Source: Pelargonium cotyledonis
Lineage: Eukaryota; Streptophyta; Magnoliopsida; Geraniales; Geraniaceae
Reading direction: 5' to 3'
Length of the DNA: 22,754 bases
Assembly: GCA_036897625.1 (NCBI GenBank)
Contig: JAYMTA010000962.1
Coordinates: 1 to 22,754 of the forward strand
Position 1 is the stretch's first letter, and the number at the start of each line of letters is the position of its first letter. The notes below the pieces were generated by a model, which worked only from the letters and a program-made list of their open reading frames with translations, did no database searches and was not told the origin of the DNA. A program made the translations under genes and the position numbers. This document shows, one piece after another, positions 17,701 to 22,754 of the stretch.

Positions 17701-20700
17701 GAGATTCCTTGCTTACTGACAATAGCATTATTTTAAAAAATTAAGGAAAATTAATGATGAAAATGTTACTAACCATGAGTATTACAAATGGGTAAAGTGA
17801 TCTTTTCATTTTTCAAGAAATCAAGAAGATGATAAACTAAAATAGTGCCAATGAAAGAAGAGAAGGGATATCCATAGTATTTTCCTTAAAAAAAGAAGTA
17901 GATCGTTGGCTTTCTCCAACCTCGGGGGAGGTACTGTTAATTTACTGAAAAATTAAGGAAATAACTAGTAGCTGTTATCTGTTAAAGTAAAGCTTTTAAA
18001 TCCAATACCAAAATACTTAAGCTCTTAAATCATTTCCAACAATTCCAGTCACTCAAATACTCATTCATGCAAATATTGAGATTCACCGTGAATAGGCAAC
18101 AAACTGTATATTGATAAGATGAACTTTCAAGAAACCTATAGGAAGTTGAGAATTCTGCGTACATTGTCAAATTCAACTGAGATATGTGAGTGTTCACCCA
18201 TAAACCAAACCTACAAAGTGAATGATCCAACTTGCATTAGTATTTCTAAAAGTAAGATGCTGACCTCAAGTTAATAGAAATATTGTGGAGAGTTAATATA
18301 TAAAATACAATACAGCATATAATATTATCACTCTAACAGTTCCAGTAAAATAAATAAATACCATTGAAGAAAGGGCTTGAAGAGCAGCAGAACGCAAATG
18401 TTGTGCCTTATCACCGTCTCCTACTTCTTGAGCTAATTGACAAAGTTTTGGAATAAAGCCTTCTAAGTTGAACATATAAGTCCCATCATTCTGCAAAATT
18501 AGTTACATGGAAAATGTTCAAAGATGCCATTTGGTAAAAAATCACTAAGGTTGATAGTAAATTACACTTGAAGCTGAGTTCTATATTTCAATAACTACGA
18601 TATGAAAATCCAACATAACCACCCACCAACTGCACCAACCTGATTAATTACAAAGTCAAAGATGGTAAGACATCCTATAATTCTTATTTCGTTCTGCCGT
18701 GTTTGATCCAGTAGAGTACTCGTTATGTTTAGTAAGCTACTTGCAAAAAGGGGCCTGCAAAACTGTTACCAATGAGGAGATGCAAGCAGTTTGTGACAAA
18801 TTGGCATGATAATATTGCAAGATGTTGAAGAAAAGCATCTGTGAGAGGATATGAATAAGAACACAAAGATGAAAGATGGTCCAAAACACTTGACTAATCT
18901 TTCAAACAACAAATGTCAATTATAAGACTCAAAGCAAGGCCAGCAATACCTCCACTGTGGTTTATGGCCATGATCACTAAATCTGGGATACAGGGGAATA
19001 ATTCAAAAGTGAATAGAATGACATACAATGACAACTAAGAAACTTAAGGGCTTATATGATCAGACAAATAACCAGAAAAAAAAAAAAAAGATTTGTTAAC
19101 AAACTCAGTTCAGCTGTAAGTACAAGTATGTATCTGTGACTTATCACAATATAAATAATATAATATAAGGACATGTCCTCAAAGTTGACTACAGGGTTTT
19201 AAAAAAAAGTATGAACAAAAAAAGGAACAGTTTAACACTTCTTGCACACACAGCCAGCTTGGAACAAACCCACAAACAGCACGAATTAATCTAAAAAAAT
19301 AAATGAGGAAGTATAAGGAATGGGAAACGTATGAACTCACATTTCCTCCTTACAAGAATTTAGCAACTTCCTGTATATGCACATGACGATTTTTGCACTT
19401 CGAAAATTCTCAGCTCTCAATTCCTTGTAACACCTTTGCTCAAGAGAACTTGTAATCTAGCATCAAATTAGTAACTTCTATTAACATTTAAGAGCGCAGC
19501 AATTTATATATATAATTTAATTACATTAAATTTGGGAAAAAACAGAGAGAATTCAAGGATCACATGGACCAGAAATGAAGACTTCCGAACAAGCTCTATA
19601 ATGGAAACATAAAGTTAAAACAAATTTGGCCTTAATCGATGATGTCCAAGGGTTAATGATCTGGACAACATTTTAGCTGTTGTTTAATCTATATAAGGGC
19701 TAACTTATGCAGCACTGCAGAACATCCCAATTGATGCACAGTTACATAAGAGTTCCATTACATTATGTGTAATATAGAAGAAATTATTATGTAAAGGCTT
19801 AAAATGAGTTCATACCTTAGGGACACGCATGGGATTTTTAGCAGCATATTCACACAGTTTTCCGATCTTCCGGTCATTTGGTTCTTCATTCTATCAAACA
19901 GCAAAGATAAATCTCATCAACTTATTGAAGAGGAAAAATAAGTATAATAATAAATTTTGATATAAAAAAATCAAGATATTGATGAACCAAACTTGCACAA
20001 AATTACAGTTCGTTTCAGGTGTCTCATAATTGCTAGGTGGAAATCATTTACCAAAAGGTGATTAGAATACTAAGTTGCTAGATTCCAAACTTCATGGGCA
20101 ATAAGAGAAAGCTTGCTGATACATCTATGAAGACATGAAATGAGAATCTAAAGTTGATGCCTTGATGTCTAGAATTCAGCCAAATGAGGATTGAGGAGAT
20201 GAAACTTAAGTATTCTTGGTTTCATATTTTGGTCCAAAATGTCAACAAAAGGCCTCCAACATTGGCTTCAAAAATACAACAGCTAAAAAAAGTTACTCTT
20301 GTTTTTTGCAAATATACAAGTATATGGCAATGCATTTTTCCTTTCAATCAATCAAGCAAACTTGACCATAGTGTATAAGAAGTCTACAAAGAAGGTCTCT
20401 ATTCATGATTTAAATGAGGAACAAGAAGTAGAAGTAAAACAGCTAAAAGGAAGTGCGTATAGAAGTTATGGCATCTCCAAACTAAATGCAAATTGATTAC
20501 AACTGAGTGGACCTATTTCATATTTCTAGAAGAAGTAAAATAGTGGTAAGATTTCTTCATAGGGTTCAACAACATACAAAGTGATAGTTTATGCAATTAG
20601 GAAATTACTTGCATATTTAGTCCAATCAATGCAACTAAGTATAGATAAGTCTCATGGTGAGTTCAAAGCTATCCATTAGTTCAACTCAAGAACCACCAGG

Positions 20701-21083
20701 TTATAACGAGATATATGCAAAACTAGCATTTTTAATCTCAACCAAGAAAGCAACTCGCATTATAACATTGTTAGGTTAAGCGCTTTTGAGTCGGCTCCTA
20801 AAATCTTTTCAAATGGGTTACTATATTAATGATCACAAGGTGAATCCACTTATTCAATAATCTAACAAATGCAACAACAATTTAAAAAAAATGAAACAAA
20901 TATGCACAATTCAAAATGCTGAAACCCCGCACTAACCTGGTCTTTAGGAAATATCTCGGCAATGAGATGCTTGTACCTCTTCACAGGCTGCCGGGACCTC
21001 GGACGCAATCCCGGACAAAAACAACAAAGATTCCCACATACCGGAATTACTTGTCTCGAAAGTATGCCCGAACAAACACTCAT
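11756..21083 (-). CDS. EFR3-like ARM-repeat protein (EFOP / SEMI-ROLLED LEAF 2 family), 19 coding exons
   Basis: Exons on the minus strand: 21083-20937, 19890-19816, 19456-19341, 18754-18640, 18490-18362, 18210-18163, 16904-16708, 16565-16369, 16242-15950, 15724-15575, 15459-15049, 14488-14339, 13848-13773, 13179-13052, 12914-12723, 12608-12465, 12384-12286, 12206-11973, 11908-11756. All introns are GT-AG and phases agree: 3054 bp, 1017 aa, close to the length I recall for the family. The N-terminus (MSVCSGILSRQVIPVCGNLC, then CFCPGLRPRSRQPVKRYKHL) is the family's Cys-rich, basic head, a likely S-acylated membrane anchor (C4, C16, C20, C21, C23). Helical ARM/HEAT-like repeats follow (for example MFNLEGFIPKLCQLAQEVGD at about 157-176; VWFMGEHSHIS at 195). 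A Ser/Lys/Asn-rich linker lies at about 530-625. The C-terminus has the conserved KQQKMS and ASPYDHFLKAAGC. In plants and yeast, EFR3 proteins tether the PI4K-alpha complex to the plasma membrane. I see no defects. Function is inferred from the family. Confidence 0.93.
14905..14990 (-). repeat. Possible tRNA-derived SINE fragment in intron 11 of the EFR3-like gene
   Basis: The minus strand contains a box-B-like GGTCTCAAGTTCAAACC (about 14930-14946) preceded about 20 bp earlier by a box-A-like TGGGTGGTACAATAG. This resembles the internal polymerase III promoter of tRNA-derived SINEs. No tRNA fold, poly(A)/(T) end or flanking direct repeat was established, so the call is tentative. Similar box-B-like sequences also occur in LTR retrotransposon debris. 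Confidence 0.25.
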
Positions 21084-21640
21084 ATTTCAACCAAAAAAAA
21101 ACAAAAAATCTAATTATATATTTACAAAAGCCCCAAATTCTTTCTCTATCTTTACAATGTACGCTTTTCTTTCCCTTCTGAAGCAATCGGTGACTGAAAT
21201 TTACAGCGCCGAGAAGGGAAAGAAAGGCAACCAACTAACCTGGTACCTCTCAAAGCCCAATCACCAGCCTGTGTTATTGACAATAACCTTTTCGTTACAA
21301 TAAATAAAAAATTACTTAAACCTCCTAATATAAAATTTAAGAAACAACAACAGCAGCAGCAACAAAACAAATCAACCCATGACGATCGTTGAAACTAGAA
21401 TCTACAGAAACACCTTCGGAGGAAAACAAAACAAAGATTGAGAAAAAAAATCTGAGAATTTTTTTTTTGAGAAATTATAATAAAAATTACCTCCTGGGAT
21501 CAAGACATGAAAGAGGTGACCCGGAGGCTGGAAAAGCGCCCAAGCTATGGGAGAATGTACCAGATTTTCAGCATTTTCCACCGCTAAATTTATGAATGAA
21601 TAGCTGTTTCTCTCTCTCTGTCTTTGGAATTTTTGAATCT
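21084..21640 (-). promoter_or_regulatory. 5' UTR region of the EFR3-like gene, possibly with two introns
   Basis: The region upstream of the ATG has splice-like signals on the minus strand. There is a donor after CCCAGGAG (exon end 21491, GT at 21490-21489). An acceptor AACACAG and a donor ACCAG/GTTAGT frame a possible 29-bp exon at 21268-21240. An acceptor AATTAG at 21111-21110 precedes the ATG. This would give a 5' UTR with two introns, but all of it is non-coding and unproved. A (CAG/CAA)n tract lies at 21343-21365, and a GA/CT repeat at about 21603-21620 lies near the likely transcript start. Confidence 0.35.
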
Positions 21641-21800
21641 ACATTTACATATATACTATAATATTTTCGTCCGGCGCATTTTTCCACCATTTTCGACGGT
21701 TGACGTGTGGGTCCGAGAATTCATCGACACTGTCCAGTAATGACCTGATTACAGATCTGGGCCGTCCAGTTAGCTGACGTGGATCTGTTTGTTTTCGCGC
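21641..21800 (-). promoter_or_regulatory. Putative core promoter of the EFR3-like gene
   Basis: On the minus strand, TATAGTATATATG (about 21663-21651) can act as a TATA box, placing the start near 21620-21630. Upstream, two ACGT-core motifs (TTGACGTGTGGG at about 21699 and CTGACGTGGATC at about 21774, plus-strand reading) resemble bZIP/ABRE-type sites; TTGAC in the first also fits the W-box core. Activity is inferred only. Confidence 0.4.
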
Positions 21801-22754
21801 GGGCAAAAGTTCTGTCAGACAGTTAATTTTCTGGTGCTGGGAGCCGATCTCTCTGTGTTCAGTACAGCTACAGCCTACAAGTCGGCCCATACGACATCGT
21901 TTCATTCACATTCACCCTCAAGATCGATTTTATTTTTTCAGAAAAATAATATTATAATTTTTATTTTTGTATAGATTGAAAATGAATTAGCCAAATAATA
22001 AGACCTCAACAGATTTATCATAATTTCTCATCCAATTATTATTGGGAATCTCTTTTGCTGTAATGTGTTGTCCACGGTGTACTCAGTGAAATGTGAATAT
22101 TGTTTTGGAGGAGTAGTTTGTTTCAGTTTAAAAAATTATTGGTCGAGCCTCAACAAAGACACAAAAAAAAAAATTATTGAGTGAGCGTTCTGTATCTGCA
22201 AATTTATTATGACGAATATAAATATTAAATAGTAAGATGTCATCTCTTTATGGCTTGATTGAGTCTCAGTTTATAACTTTTTGCATAAGATATTTTTGAA
22301 TTAGTAAATATACAACACTAGCTAATTTCTTTTTTCTTATAATAAAAATGAAGACAATTATTATGGGACGGGTGAGTAAAAAGCTAAAGAAATAAAACTA
22401 CCATATATAAAAAATACTATTGACAATTCATGTATAAAGCTTTCTACGTAAGAAAAAAAAACGCTCTGTCATTTATAACGGAGTATCATACAACATCCTC
22501 CAGCCCAGTAGTCCATGGATGTTTGTAATTAGTGATTGAAAAAATGAAAGTTTATGTTAGAATTAATGTGTTATTACTTAGCTTACACACATATCCACCT
22601 CATGCTAGACAAAATTAACCACCTCATGCTTCCAAAACATATTAGTCATCATCCAAATCCTTATTCATCATCTAGGTGTCACTTAATTATCAAACTAGCC
22701 TACATTAGTCATCATATAGCTTTGATTAGTCACCACCTTTTGTATTACTATAAA
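21801..22754. other. Right-end intergenic region, no gene seen
   Basis: About 950 bp of mostly AT-rich sequence. Short repeats occur near the end: CCACCTCATGCT twice (about 22594 and 22619) and TTAGTCATCAT twice (about 22642 and 22704). No coding frame, RNA gene or transposon terminus could be supported. It may include the distal promoter of the EFR3-like gene. Confidence 0.5.

Noticed and set aside
20862..21113. Both-strand frames extending past coding exon 1 of the EFR3-like gene
   Set aside because: The minus frame after residue 49 is intron read-through (donor at 20936-20935), and the plus frame is antisense.
22590..22720. Short repeated motifs (CCACCTCATGCT, TTAGTCATCAT) considered as a CRISPR-like or satellite array
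   Set aside because: Only two copies each, irregular spacing, and a plant genomic context.

Overview
The window is AT-rich nuclear DNA from a flowering plant, most likely a eudicot. The evidence is GT-AG introns, a NAC-domain transcription factor (a plant-only family), a 19-exon gene of the plant EFR3-like (EFOP / SEMI-ROLLED LEAF 2) family, plant L1-type LINE debris, Stowaway-type MITEs and a CACTA-type MITE. The sequence does not fix the species. No prokaryotic features, CRISPR arrays or tRNA/rRNA genes were found.

Left part (1-8.5 kb): a NAC gene on the minus strand runs off the left edge, with an open frame of 97 codons from its ATG. A badly decayed L1-type LINE on the minus strand follows (765-2365). 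The rest is accessory DNA: two related Stowaway-like MITEs in opposite orientation, a remnant of another NAC gene (3514-3606), two 3' ends of one LINE family on opposite strands (4705-4971 and 6096-6570), a plant-LINE-type RNase H fragment (5909-6100), a CACTA-type MITE (6931-7228) and a short poly(A)-tailed insert between 44-bp direct repeats.

Middle (8.1-11.5 kb): a complete two-exon NAC gene lies on the minus strand (8518-10076; 483 aa). Its C-terminal half contains a duplicated block of about 74 residues. Its 3' flank is repeated in inverted orientation at 3967-4302. A scrap of NAC exon 2 lies upstream of it (10591-10645), and a promoter block is shared with the left-edge NAC gene. Together these indicate an expanding and decaying local NAC cluster broken up by transposons.

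Right part (11.5-21.7 kb): a complete EFR3-like gene lies on the minus strand. I assembled 19 coding exons by hand. All junctions are GT-AG, all phases agree, and the total is 3054 bp (1017 aa plus stop). The family is known as the plasma-membrane anchor subunit of the PI4K-alpha complex. Its 3' flank carries a three-copy direct repeat. Its 5' flank has a TATA-like box and ACGT-core (bZIP-type) motifs. The last 0.9 kb shows no recognisable gene.

The two gene families have unrelated jobs (transcriptional control; phosphoinositide signalling at the plasma membrane), and nothing suggests that they act together. No clearly new biological system was seen. The most unusual items are the NAC cluster with its inverted duplicated flank and the internally duplicated NAC C-terminus.
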